Notes: a model not told the origin generated them from the letters alone. DNA of 6,909 bases from Ruminococcus sp. CAG:403 (GCA_000437255.1 FR899104.1:47801-54709), one strand, 5' to 3'; counted from the first letter of the stretch, positions 1 through 4,808 are shown. Numbers and translations: made by a program.

Positions 1-123
1 AGCAGCAGCTACAGCTGCTGTTACGCCAAATTCTTCCTGAATTGCTTCAACGAGTTCTGCCAGTTCCAGAACGGACAGTTCCTTGATATCTTCCACAAAT
101 TTCAAAATCTTTTCAGATGCCAT
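1..123 (-). CDS. rplL: Ribosomal protein L7/L12, N-terminal part (cut by window edge)
   Basis: The first 41 codons of rplL are present; the rest lies beyond the left window edge. The protein begins MASEKILKFVEDIKELSVLE, the N-terminal helical domain by which L7/L12 dimerises and docks on the C-terminal helix of L10. An Ala/Val-rich stretch at the cut is the start of the flexible hinge; the factor-binding C-terminal domain that recruits EF-Tu, EF-G and IF2 is not in view. The ATG is preceded by AGGAG at 133-137 with suitable spacing. It follows rplJ by 54 bases with no terminator between, so it is co-transcribed with rplJ and shares its L10-leader control. Identification is firm from sequence plus position. 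Confidence 0.95.
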   Translation of the reverse strand, partial: MASEKILKFVEDIKELSVLELAELVEAIQEEFGVTAAVAAA

Positions 124-177
124 GGTAATAATCTCCTTTACGATTCATTTATACAAGTATAGTTTGCAAATATCCAA

Positions 178-690
178 TTAAGCAGCAGTTTCGTCGGACT
201 TGCTGTCCACAACTGCCTGCAAAGTAGCAGCCAACTTCTGGATCGGACCCTGTAAAGAGCCAACCAACTGTGCCAGCAGGACTTCCTTGGACGGGATTTT
301 GGACAGAGCCATTACGCCTGCGGTATCATAAGCAGTGCCTTCTACGTAACCAGCCTTCAGATTGAAGTAATCTTCCTTATCTTCTGCAAACTTGCCCAGG
401 ATTCTAGCCGGGGCAGTCTGGTCACCGTTTGAAAGTGCAACAGCAGTTGTGCCATGCAGAACGTCATCAAACGCATCGATGCCCATGTTCTTAAAAGCAA
501 AACGCAGCATAGAGTTCTTTTCTACTACATACTTTACGTCAGCTTCCCGCAGTTCCTTTCTCAGCTTGGTATCATCTTCTACAGAGATTCCCTTGTAGTC
601 TACCAAAACGAAAGAAACGCTGTTTTGCAGCATTTCTGTCAATGCAGCAACTTTTGCCTTTTTGCTTTCTAAAACCTTTTCACTTGCCAT
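178..690 (-). CDS. rplJ: Ribosomal protein L10 (stalk base, autoregulator)
   Basis: L10 anchors L7/L12 dimers to the 23S rRNA at the GTPase centre of the 50S subunit. The 170-residue product has the family's normal length. It opens MASEKVLESKKAKVAALTEM, carries the typical rRNA-binding segment with VLVDYKGISVEDDTKLRKEL (29-48) and EKNSMLRFAF (57-66), and has KIPSKEVLLAQLVGSLQGPI at 131-150 before the C-terminal helix that binds L7/L12. GGAGGTGA at 697-704 sets the start. In many bacteria L10, or the L10-L7/L12 complex, binds a structured leader in its own mRNA; that leader is visible just upstream (788-840) together with an attenuator (739-773), so autoregulation by transcription attenuation is likely here. 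rplL follows after 54 bases. Confidence 0.98.
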   Translation of the reverse strand: MASEKVLESKKAKVAALTEMLQNSVSFVLVDYKGISVEDDTKLRKELREADVKYVVEKNSMLRFAFKNMGIDAFDDVLHGTTAVALSNGDQTAPARILGKFAEDKEDYFNLKAGYVEGTAYDTAGVMALSKIPSKEVLLAQLVGSLQGPIQKLAATLQAVVDSKSDETAA

Positions 691-738
691 GTGAGTTCAC
701 CTCCGATACAATATTCATCGCATCAAAGAAATCGCAAT

Positions 739-773
739 AAAAAAACGCCTTTTCGACAAAGAGAAAAGAGCGT
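739..773 (-). terminator. Intrinsic attenuator in the rplJ leader
   Basis: On the minus strand ACGC-T-CTTTTC (773-763) pairs with GAAAAGGCGT (754-745) across an 8-base loop, leaving one bulged base at 769, and is followed by a run of seven T (745-739). This is a rho-independent terminator lying between the rplJ promoter and the rplJ start, so it can only act as an attenuator. Coupled with the L10 leader just upstream, the simplest model is that excess L10 favours termination. The competing antiterminator helix was not resolved by eye. Confidence 0.8.
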
Positions 774-787
774 CTGTTTTCACATTG

Positions 788-840
788 CACATTCCTCGGC
801 TGGATTTACGGATTGCTCCACCAGCTGTCTTTAGAATACG
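788..840 (-). promoter_or_regulatory. L10 leader, autoregulatory mRNA element
   Basis: The minus strand shows the L10-leader core. An outer helix CGTATTC (840-834) pairs with GAATGTG (794-788), allowing two G-U pairs. An asymmetric internal loop follows, TAAAGACA (833-826) opposite CGAG (798-795), which are bases typical of the conserved kink-turn-like region of this family. The inner helix GCTGG/CCAGC (825-821 with 803-799) carries an apical GGA-GCAA-TCC hairpin (819-810). Known L10 leaders bind L10, usually in complex with L7/L12, to reduce rplJ-rplL expression. Location between a promoter and rplJ, with an attenuator downstream, fits. Family assignment rests on hand-folding and remembered conserved bases, not on a covariance search. 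Confidence 0.85.
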
Positions 841-863
841 ATATTGTTATTCACAACTTCTAC

Positions 864-892
864 AGTATAGCACATTCCGAAGCATCTGTCAA
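864..892 (-). promoter_or_regulatory. Vegetative promoter of rplJ-rplL
   Basis: On the minus strand a perfect TTGACA (-35, 892-887) is separated by exactly 17 bases from TATACT (-10, 869-864), with TGC directly before the -10 as an extended element. The start point should fall near 857. It sits just past the rplKA terminator, giving rplJL its own transcript and leader. An A6 tract within the palindrome at 895-910 lies three bases upstream of the -35 and may act as an UP element. Confidence 0.9.
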
Positions 893-894
893 GC

Positions 895-910
895 CTTTTT
901 TGCAAAAAAG
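895..910. repeat. 16-bp perfect A/T palindrome next to rplJ promoter
   Basis: CTTTTTTGCAAAAAAG is a perfect inverted repeat. Its 14-bp core TTTTTTGCAAAAAA recurs at 3587-3600, also three bases upstream of a -35 box. Likely roles are an UP-element-like A-tract contacted by the RNA polymerase alpha subunit, or a protein operator; the sequence does not decide between them. Confidence 0.7.
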
Positions 911-921
911 TGAGAAAAATC

Positions 922-955
922 AAAAAAGCTGCTGTATGAAAATCATACAGCAGCT
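922..955 (-). terminator. Rho-independent terminator after rplA
   Basis: A perfect 13-bp inverted repeat (955-943 with 939-927, sequence AGCTGCTGTATGA and its complement) around a 3-base loop is followed on the minus strand by a T tract (927-922) and more T-rich sequence. It lies about 50 bases past the rplA stop and ends the rpmG-to-rplA transcript before the separate rplJ promoter. Confidence 0.93.
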
Positions 956-1005
956 GATTTCAGTTGATAATCTTTTTGAATGCTTCCAGTTGATTCAGCG
1001 ATCAA

Positions 1006-1701
1006 TCAGACACCATACTTGTTGGTAGAAACCTTTACGCCAACACCCATTGTAGAAGTAACGGTGCAGGACTTCAGGTAAGTACCCTTTGCAGAAGCCG
1101 GCTTTGCCTTTACAATTGCTTCCATCAGGGTTTCGAAGTTCTGTGTCAGCTTTTCTGCGCCGAAGGAAGCCTTACCGATCGGGCAGTGGATGATGTTGGT
1201 TTTATCCAGACGGTATTCGATTTTACCAGCCTTTGCATCGTTGATTGCCTTTGCAACGTCCGGTGTAACGGTTCCAGCCTTCGGGTTCGGCATCAAGCCA
1301 CGAGGACCGAGGATTTTACCCAAACGGCCAACCAGGCCCATCATGTCCGGAGAAGCGATAACAACATCGAAGTCCATCCAGTTTTCCTTTGTGATCTTGT
1401 CAACCAGATCCTGACCGCCTACATAATCAGCGCCGGCAGCCTTTGCAGCCTCATACTTATCTTCCTTGCAGAATACGCAGGTACGAACTGTTTTACCAGT
1501 TCCGTTCGGCAGAACAACAGCGCCACGAACCTGCTGGTCAGCGTGTCTGGAGTCAACACCCAGACGGATGTGCGCTTCTACTGTTTCGTCAAACTTTGCC
1601 TTGGCATTGCCGCAAACCAAAGCCAGAGCTTCTTCAGAAGCATACTGCTTGCTGGTATCTACAGCCTTTAAGCTGTCAACATATTTCTTTCCGTGTTTCA
1701 T
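1006..1701 (-). CDS. rplA: Ribosomal protein L1 (L1 stalk, translational autoregulator)
   Basis: L1 binds helices 76-78 of 23S rRNA to form the mobile L1 stalk that helps release deacylated tRNA from the E site. At 231 residues it is full length for a bacterial L1. The hallmark LGPRGLMPNPKAGTVT is at 131-146, and the N-terminal MKHGKKYVDSLKAVD is typical. The start is fixed by TAGGAGGA (1711-1718). The gene ends in TGA and is followed by the terminator at 922-955. In E. coli L1 represses the rplKA mRNA by binding a site that mimics its rRNA target. Here a candidate L1 site (1724-1778) lies directly before this gene's ribosome binding site, and a second precedes rplK. Confidence 0.98.
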   Translation of the reverse strand: MKHGKKYVDSLKAVDTSKQYASEEALALVCGNAKAKFDETVEAHIRLGVDSRHADQQVRGAVVLPNGTGKTVRTCVFCKEDKYEAAKAAGADYVGGQDLVDKITKENWMDFDVVIASPDMMGLVGRLGKILGPRGLMPNPKAGTVTPDVAKAINDAKAGKIEYRLDKTNIIHCPIGKASFGAEKLTQNFETLMEAIVKAKPASAKGTYLKSCTVTSTMGVGVKVSTNKYGV

Positions 1702-1723
1702 TATAAATTTTCCTCCTAAATCA

Positions 1724-1778
1724 GTGGTAATACCGGCTTGCTGCCTCGCAGAACCGGTTAGCGGAATGTTCCTCCCAC
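1724..1778 (-). promoter_or_regulatory. Candidate L1-binding site upstream of rplA
   Basis: The minus strand has GTGGGAG (1778-1772) and, further on, TTACCAC (1730-1724), so GTGG pairs with CCAC to close the element. Inside, ACCGG/CCGGT (1758-1754 with 1736-1732) and CTGC/GCAG (1751-1748 with 1744-1741) form an apical hairpin. GTGGGAG opposite TTACCAC around an asymmetric loop resembles the rRNA-mimicking sites bound by L1 in rplKA messages. The element ends six bases before the rplA Shine-Dalgarno sequence, where bound L1 could block ribosome entry. A second small hairpin (GCACAG/CTGTGC, 1795-1815) lies upstream, between the rplK stop and this site. Confidence 0.65.
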
Positions 1779-1829
1779 CATATGAGAAATCAGGGCACAG
1801 GCAAATTTACTGTGCAGCTCTGAATTCAA

Positions 1830-2255
1830 TTAGTCAACGACAACAATTCCCATGGAACGTGCGGTACCGGCGATCATGCTCATAGCAGATTCGATGGAAC
1901 TAGCATTCAGGTCAGGCATCTTGGTTTCTGCAATCTTCTGAATCTGTTCCTTGGTGATGTTTGCAACCTTTTTCTTATTCGGTTCGCCGGATGCAGTTTC
2001 CAGACCGCATGCCTTTTTAATCAGGACAGCTGCCGGCGGTGTTTTTGTGATAAAGGAGAAAGAACGGTCTGCATAAACCGTGATAACAACCGGAATGATC
2101 ATGCCGATTTCATTCTTTGTTCTTTCGTTGAATTCCTTTGTAAATGCCATAATATTGACACCGTGCTGACCCAGTGCAGGACCAACCGGCGGTGCAGGAG
2201 TTGCTTTTCCTGCCGGAATCTGAAGTTTAATATAACCAGTAACTTTTTGTGCCAT
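1830..2255 (-). CDS. rplK: Ribosomal protein L11 (GTPase-associated centre)
   Basis: L11 binds the 23S rRNA GTPase-associated region with L10 and is the docking site for thiostrepton and for RelA-type sensing of uncharged tRNA. I chose the ATG at 2255, giving 141 residues (MAQKVTGYIK...), the standard L11 length; GGAGGTGT at 2261-2268 supports it. An in-frame ATG at 2270 would add five residues but lies on the Shine-Dalgarno sequence itself. The N-terminal segment PAGKATPAPPVGPALGQHGV (15-32) includes the prolines typical of the thiostrepton-site domain. The C-terminal signature is ESAMSMIAGTARSMGIVV (122-139). It lies between nusG and rplA with structured leaders on both sides. Confidence 0.98.
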   Translation of the reverse strand: MAQKVTGYIKLQIPAGKATPAPPVGPALGQHGVNIMAFTKEFNERTKNEIGMIIPVVITVYADRSFSFITKTPPAAVLIKKACGLETASGEPNKKKVANITKEQIQKIAETKMPDLNASSIESAMSMIAGTARSMGIVVVD

Positions 2256-2273
2256 AATGCACACCTCCATTAT

Positions 2274-2314
2274 GTGGTAAATGGCGAGACAGACACAGTT
2301 GCTGTCTCTCCCAC
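2274..2314 (-). promoter_or_regulatory. Candidate L1-binding site upstream of rplK
   Basis: On the minus strand GTGGGAG (2314-2308) and TTACCAC (2280-2274) close the element through GTGG/CCAC. A 7-bp inner helix GAGACAG/CTGTCTC (2308-2302 with 2292-2286) carries a 9-base loop. The unpaired GA on one side and GCCATTTA on the other make an asymmetric internal loop like that of known L1 targets. The site ends five bases before the rplK Shine-Dalgarno sequence. No promoter is apparent in the nusG-rplK gap, so the site probably works at the level of translation, as in the E. coli L11 operon. The fold is by eye. Confidence 0.65.
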
Positions 2315-2332
2315 CGGAAGCGTAGGCTTCCG
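2315..2332 (-). other. Hairpin abutting the rplK L1 site
   Basis: CGGAAGC and GCTTCCG form a perfect 7-bp stem with a 4-base loop. There is no T tract after it, so it is not a terminator. Its last paired base (2315) is immediately adjacent to the first paired base of the L1 site (2314), so the two helices could stack coaxially in the RNA. Confidence 0.6.
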
Positions 2333-2343
2333 TGTTTGTTCAA

Positions 2344-2871
2344 TTAATCGTCCAGCTTGATAACCTGATTCAAGGTTAAGGTAGCTGGTGTCTCACGGCC
2401 GAACATGGAGATCATAACATCTACTGTTCCGTCTTCGACATTAATGTTTTGTACAACGCCGACAAAGCCATCCATTGCAGTTCCGGAGATCACAACGCTG
2501 TCTCCAGGTGCATAGTTTACTTCCACGGTTGTACCCAGATCCACGCCGAGTGCAGCCACTTCTTCTTCGGAAAGCGGGGTAGGCTCAGACGCAGGTCCTA
2601 CAAAGCCCGTCACACCACGAATGTTTTTCACGATGTGCCAGGAGTCGTCTGTATAGATCATTTTCAGCAAAACATAGCCGGGGAATGTTTTCCGTTCCAC
2701 TTCTTTTGTTTTGCCGTCGGTAATTTCCGTTACCTTTTCCGTCGGAACTTTTACTTCCAGGATGAGATCATGAAGCTTGCGGTTTTCCACAACTTTTTCA
2801 ATATCCTGTGCCACTTTATTTTCGTAACCGGAGTAGGTGTGGATGACATACCATTTTGCTGCTTCTGTCAT
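2344..2871 (-). CDS. nusG: Transcription elongation/termination factor NusG
   Basis: NusG binds the RNA polymerase clamp through its N-terminal NGN domain and links transcription to Rho or the ribosome through its C-terminal KOW domain. The 175-residue product starts MTEAAKWYVIHTYSGYENKV, the usual NGN opening, with FPGYVLLKM (63-71) and GVTGFVG (86-92) completing that domain. The KOW motif begins near residue 122 (PGDSVVISGTAMDGFVGVVQ). The usual Gly-Pro-Phe of the motif is replaced by GTAMDG, while the following FxGxV core is kept. AAGGAGGAC at 2877-2885 sets the start, 25 bases after the secE stop. secE-nusG followed by rplK is a widely conserved bacterial order. Confidence 0.97.
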   Translation of the reverse strand: MTEAAKWYVIHTYSGYENKVAQDIEKVVENRKLHDLILEVKVPTEKVTEITDGKTKEVERKTFPGYVLLKMIYTDDSWHIVKNIRGVTGFVGPASEPTPLSEEEVAALGVDLGTTVEVNYAPGDSVVISGTAMDGFVGVVQNINVEDGTVDVMISMFGRETPATLTLNQVIKLDD

Positions 2872-2896
2872 AATGCGTCCTCCTTGGATTGAGCCG

Positions 2897-3187
2897 TTAC
2901 TTGGAAAGTTCCATCAGGAATTTCATCAACTTGAGGAATCCCGTGTCCAGCAGGCCAACTACAGCGGAGCCCAAAATGACAACGCTCAGAACAACCAGGG
3001 AGTTTTTAAATACGGCTTCCTTTGTCGGCCAAACGACTTTTTTAAATTCTTTTTTCAAGTCCTTGAACCACTGAGCGATTCTTGCAAAGAGACTTTTCTT
3101 TTTGCTATCGGACTTTTTTGATTTTTTGGAGTCTGTTTCTTTGGATTTGGACGCAGCCTTTTTTTCCGTTTTTTCCTTTTCGGACAT
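2897..3187 (-). CDS. secE: Preprotein translocase subunit SecE
   Basis: SecE clamps the two halves of the SecY channel in the plasma membrane. This 96-residue, single-span form is typical of Gram-positive bacteria. The family signature EFKKVVWPTKEAVFKNS (47-63) covers the amphipathic helix. One membrane segment follows (about 63-85, rich in Val, Leu and Ile), then a short tail. Residues 1-32 are an extremely Lys/Ser-rich, probably disordered cytoplasmic extension, longer than in the smallest SecE proteins. GGAGGTCT at 3195-3202 supports the ATG. It lies 19 bases after rpmG and 24 bases before the nusG start. Confidence 0.97.
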   Translation of the reverse strand: MSEKEKTEKKAASKSKETDSKKSKKSDSKKKSLFARIAQWFKDLKKEFKKVVWPTKEAVFKNSLVVLSVVILGSAVVGLLDTGFLKLMKFLMELSK

Positions 3188-3206
3188 GTTCTTCAGACCT
3201 CCAATC

Positions 3207-3356
3207 TTACTTGGTTTCTTTGTGCAAAGTATGCTTCCGGCAGAACTTGCAGTGTTTGTTCATTTCAATCCGCTCCGGATTGTTCCGCTTGTTCTTCTTG
3301 GTAACATAGTTGCGACGCTTGCATTCTGTACAAGCCAGTGTAACCTTCACTCTCAT
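3207..3356 (-). CDS. rpmG: Ribosomal protein L33, zinc-binding (C+) form
   Basis: This short gene encodes 49 residues, beginning MRVKVTLACTEC and ending KHTLHKETK. L33 is a small 50S protein near the E site. Two CxxC pairs (Cys9/Cys12 and Cys36/Cys39) make this the zinc-binding type. Paralogues lacking these cysteines replace it during zinc starvation in some Gram-positive bacteria; none is visible here. AGGAGGTGCC at 3361-3370 gives an excellent ribosome binding site. It is the first gene of the operon, behind a leader of roughly 120 bases, and secE follows after 19 bases. rpmG before secE is a common arrangement in Bacillota. Confidence 0.97.
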   Translation of the reverse strand: MRVKVTLACTECKRRNYVTKKNKRNNPERIEMNKHCKFCRKHTLHKETK

Positions 3357-3382
3357 AATCGGCACCTCCTGCTCATTTACTT

Positions 3383-3402
3383 CTTTCGTATCAAAACGAA
3401 AG
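3383..3402 (-). other. Hairpin in the rpmG leader near the ribosome binding site
   Basis: CTTTCGT and ACGAAAG form a perfect 7-bp stem with a 6-base loop, ending 12 bases upstream of the rpmG Shine-Dalgarno sequence. There is no T tract, so it is not a terminator. It could position or protect the start region; no known family was recognised. Confidence 0.5.
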
Positions 3403-3437
3403 CCTAGGTTGTTTGCCTCCCTCAGCGTACGGATTGC

Positions 3438-3479
3438 TTTTTCTGCAAAATTGCAAAAAAATAAACCCCGTAAAGAGGT
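3438..3479 (-). promoter_or_regulatory. Possible attenuator-like structure at the 5' end of the rpmG transcript
   Basis: Starting at about the predicted transcription start, ACCTC (3479-3475) can pair with GGGGT (3469-3465), including one G-U pair, across TTTAC. It is followed by TTTA and seven T (3461-3455). The same T run can instead pair downstream: TTTTT and TGCAA (3460-3451) against TTGCA and AAAAA (3448-3438) with one bulge. These are mutually exclusive shapes of the kind seen in attenuators, but the first stem is short and the second A/U-rich. Confidence 0.3.
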
Positions 3480-3485
3480 GATACA

Positions 3486-3514
3486 AGTATAGCATATCTG
3501 CGCAAAAAAGTCAA
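3486..3514 (-). promoter_or_regulatory. Vegetative promoter of rpmG-secE-nusG-rplK-rplA
   Basis: On the minus strand TTGACT (-35, 3514-3509) is followed after exactly 17 bases by TATACT (-10, 3491-3486), with TGC as an extended -10. The start should fall near 3479. Upstream is AAAAAAGAGC (3524-3515), close to the A-tract arrangement of the rplJ promoter. I see no other promoter or terminator before 955, so this probably drives all five genes. Confidence 0.88.
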
Positions 3515-3586
3515 GCTCTTTTTTGAATTTTCTGCATCTCCTGCAAAAAAGACGATTTCGTCCGGGATAAAATGAAAAAAATTAGC

Positions 3587-3600
3587 TTTTTTGCAAAAAA
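3587..3600. repeat. TTTTTTGCAAAAAA palindrome next to ddl promoter
   Basis: This perfect 14-bp palindrome is identical to the core of the one at 895-910. It ends three bases before the ddl -35 box, the same spacing as at rplJ. It is a candidate UP-like A-tract or operator. Confidence 0.7.
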
Positions 3601-3603
3601 TGC

Positions 3604-3632
3604 TTGCAGTTTTTTGTGAAGTATGATAAAAT
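3604..3632 (+). promoter_or_regulatory. Promoter of ddl-murI-DUF1934-argS
   Basis: TTGCAG (-35, 3604-3609), a 17-base spacer and TAAAAT (-10, 3627-3632), preceded by TGA as an extended -10, predict a start near 3639. It is weaker than the two minus-strand promoters by consensus match, but shares the A6 tract, the spacer length and the TGN element. Its -35 lies within the first copy of the 12-bp repeat (3600-3611). Confidence 0.7.
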
Positions 3633-3703
3633 GTAAGGTACGATACATAAGTGCTGCATAATATAATATAAATAGTGTAGGTGGCTTTTGGCCCACGGTG
3701 GAT

Positions 3704-3715
3704 ATGCTTGCAGTT
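3704..3715 (+). repeat. Second copy of a 12-bp direct repeat in the ddl leader
   Basis: ATGCTTGCAGTT here exactly matches 3600-3611, 104 bases upstream. The first copy covers the ddl -35 box; this copy ends two bases before the AAAGGAAG ribosome binding site (3718-3725). Flanking bases do not match. A shared protein or RNA target is possible, or a small duplication. Confidence 0.6.
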
Positions 3716-3734
3716 GGAAAGGAAGTTTTTTCAT

Positions 3735-4808
3735 ATGGCAAAAACAAGAGTAGCAGTGATTTTTGGCGGTGCGTCCAGTGAACATGGGGTTTCCCTGCTG
3801 TCTGCAACCAATGTCATTCAGAATATCCCGAAGCAAAAGTATGAAGTAATCTGCATTGGTATTACCAAGAAGGGCAGATGGCTGTATTTTCCGGGCGATG
3901 TTTCCGAAATTGCCACCGGTGCATGGGAATATAATCCAGATTGTACCGCAGCTATTTTGTCGCCGGATCCGATTCATAAGGGTATTATTACCATTGAAAA
4001 TGGGGAAGCATCTGTAAAAAAAGTAGATGTTGTATTCCCGGTTCTGCACGGCAGAAATGGAGAGGACGGCAGATTGCAGGGGCTTCTGGAACTGGCAAAG
4101 CTGCCTTATGTTGGCTGCGGAACGCTTGGTTCTGCCATTTGCATGGATAAGAGCATGACGCATACGGTTCTGGACTATAACGGAATCCGTACGGCTCGCT
4201 GGGCAATGATCAATCAGCGGGATCTTAGCCGTTTGGATGAAAAGTGTACTGCAATTGCAGAAACATTGGGATTCCCATTGTTTGTAAAACCTGCTAATGC
4301 AGGATCTTCCATTGGCATCAACAAGGCAGTGGATGAGGAATCCTTAAAGGAAGCTGTGAAGATTGCCTTTTCTCACGATTCTAAGGTAGTCATTGAAGAA
4401 TTTATCGAAGGACAGGAATTGGAAGTTGCTGTATTTGGCTATGACAATCCATTTGCTTCCTACGTAGGAGAAATTCGCCCATCTGCTGATTTCTATGATT
4501 ATGATGCAAAGTATGTAACCGGAACCTCTCAGTTGTTGATCCCGGCAGAAATTCCGGAAAAAGCTTCGGATACCATTCGGGAAACAGCAGTTGCTGCTTA
4601 TAAAGCACTTTGCTGCAAGGGACTGTCAAGAGTCGACTTCTTCCTGACGAAAGAAGGAGAAGTTCTGGTCAATGAAATCAATACGCTTCCGGGCTTTACC
4701 AACATCAGCATGTATCCGAAGCTTATGGAGCATTTGGGCATGCAGCCGGAGTACTTAATCGATAAGCTGATTGAACAGGCAATAGAAAACGCAGAGCGTA
4801 CCTATTAA
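3735..4808 (+). CDS. ddl: D-alanine--D-alanine ligase
   Basis: This ATP-grasp enzyme joins two D-Ala in the cytoplasm for the peptidoglycan pentapeptide. The 357-residue product starts MAKTRVAVIFGGASSEHGVS, with the N-terminal substrate-site Glu at 16. HGRNGEDG is at 105-112, the ATP-binding FVKPANAGSSIG at 183-194 with Lys185, and the metal ligands Asp301, Glu314 and Asn316 lie in RVDFF and NEINTLPGFT. The omega-loop DYDAKY has Tyr260, the residue type of true D-Ala-D-Ala ligases, not the Phe or His forms linked to D-lactate ligases and vancomycin resistance. I chose the ATG at 3735, behind AAAGGAAG (3718-3725). An in-frame GTG at 3681 would add 18 residues without a ribosome site or family support. 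murI follows after 73 bases. Confidence 0.96.
   Translation: MAKTRVAVIFGGASSEHGVSLLSATNVIQNIPKQKYEVICIGITKKGRWLYFPGDVSEIATGAWEYNPDCTAAILSPDPIHKGIITIENGEASVKKVDVVFPVLHGRNGEDGRLQGLLELAKLPYVGCGTLGSAICMDKSMTHTVLDYNGIRTARWAMINQRDLSRLDEKCTAIAETLGFPLFVKPANAGSSIGINKAVDEESLKEAVKIAFSHDSKVVIEEFIEGQELEVAVFGYDNPFASYVGEIRPSADFYDYDAKYVTGTSQLLIPAEIPEKASDTIRETAVAAYKALCCKGLSRVDFFLTKEGEVLVNEINTLPGFTNISMYPKLMEHLGMQPEYLIDKLIEQAIENAERTY

Larger units (their letters stand above)
691..1005 (-). other. rplA-rplJ intergenic region: terminator, promoter, L10 leader
   Basis: This 315-base gap holds no convincing gene but is full of control elements on the minus strand. In transcription order these are the rplKA terminator (922-955), an A/T palindrome (895-910), the rplJ promoter (864-892), a predicted transcription start near 857, the L10 leader core (788-840), an intrinsic attenuator (739-773) and the rplJ ribosome binding site (697-704). 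The terminator tail and the palindrome merge into the promoter with almost no spare sequence. Confidence 0.85.
3357..3734. other. Divergent intergenic region between rpmG and ddl
   Basis: No convincing gene lies in these 378 bases. They hold the structured rpmG leader (3357 to about 3479), the rpmG promoter (3486-3514), a 70-base A/T-rich spacer with a TTTTTTGCAAAAAA palindrome (3587-3600), the ddl promoter (3604-3632) and a ddl leader of about 95 bases containing one copy of a 12-bp repeat. The ddl leader also contains a perfect TATAAT (3662-3667), but no good -35 box sits 17 bases upstream of it. Confidence 0.8.

Noticed and set aside
1186..1885. Long open frames on the plus strand opposite rplA and rplK
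   Set aside because: They are antisense shadows of well-supported ribosomal protein genes, with no family resemblance and no convincing ribosome sites.
2256..2270. ATG at 2270 as the rplK start
   Set aside because: It overlaps the Shine-Dalgarno sequence used for the ATG at 2255 and would add five residues to a protein that is exactly the standard 141 from 2255.
3681..3696. GTGG...CCAC inverted repeat in the ddl leader as a third L1 site
   Set aside because: It lacks the GTGGGAG and TTACCAC motifs; only a 4-bp match is present, which is easily due to chance.
3681..3734. GTG at 3681 as an upstream start for ddl
   Set aside because: It has no ribosome binding site and adds 18 residues unlike the family N-terminus; the ATG at 3735 has AAAGGAAG and begins with the expected MAKTRVAVIFGG.
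3511..4206. Minus-strand open frames across the ddl promoter and 5' part of ddl
   Set aside because: They overlap the divergent promoters and the confident ddl coding region, and their translations look like non-coding readthrough.
3735..4808. Ddl as a VanA-type D-Ala-D-Lac resistance ligase
   Set aside because: The omega loop has Tyr260 in DYDAKY as in housekeeping ligases, and there are no vanH, vanX or vanS/R genes nearby.
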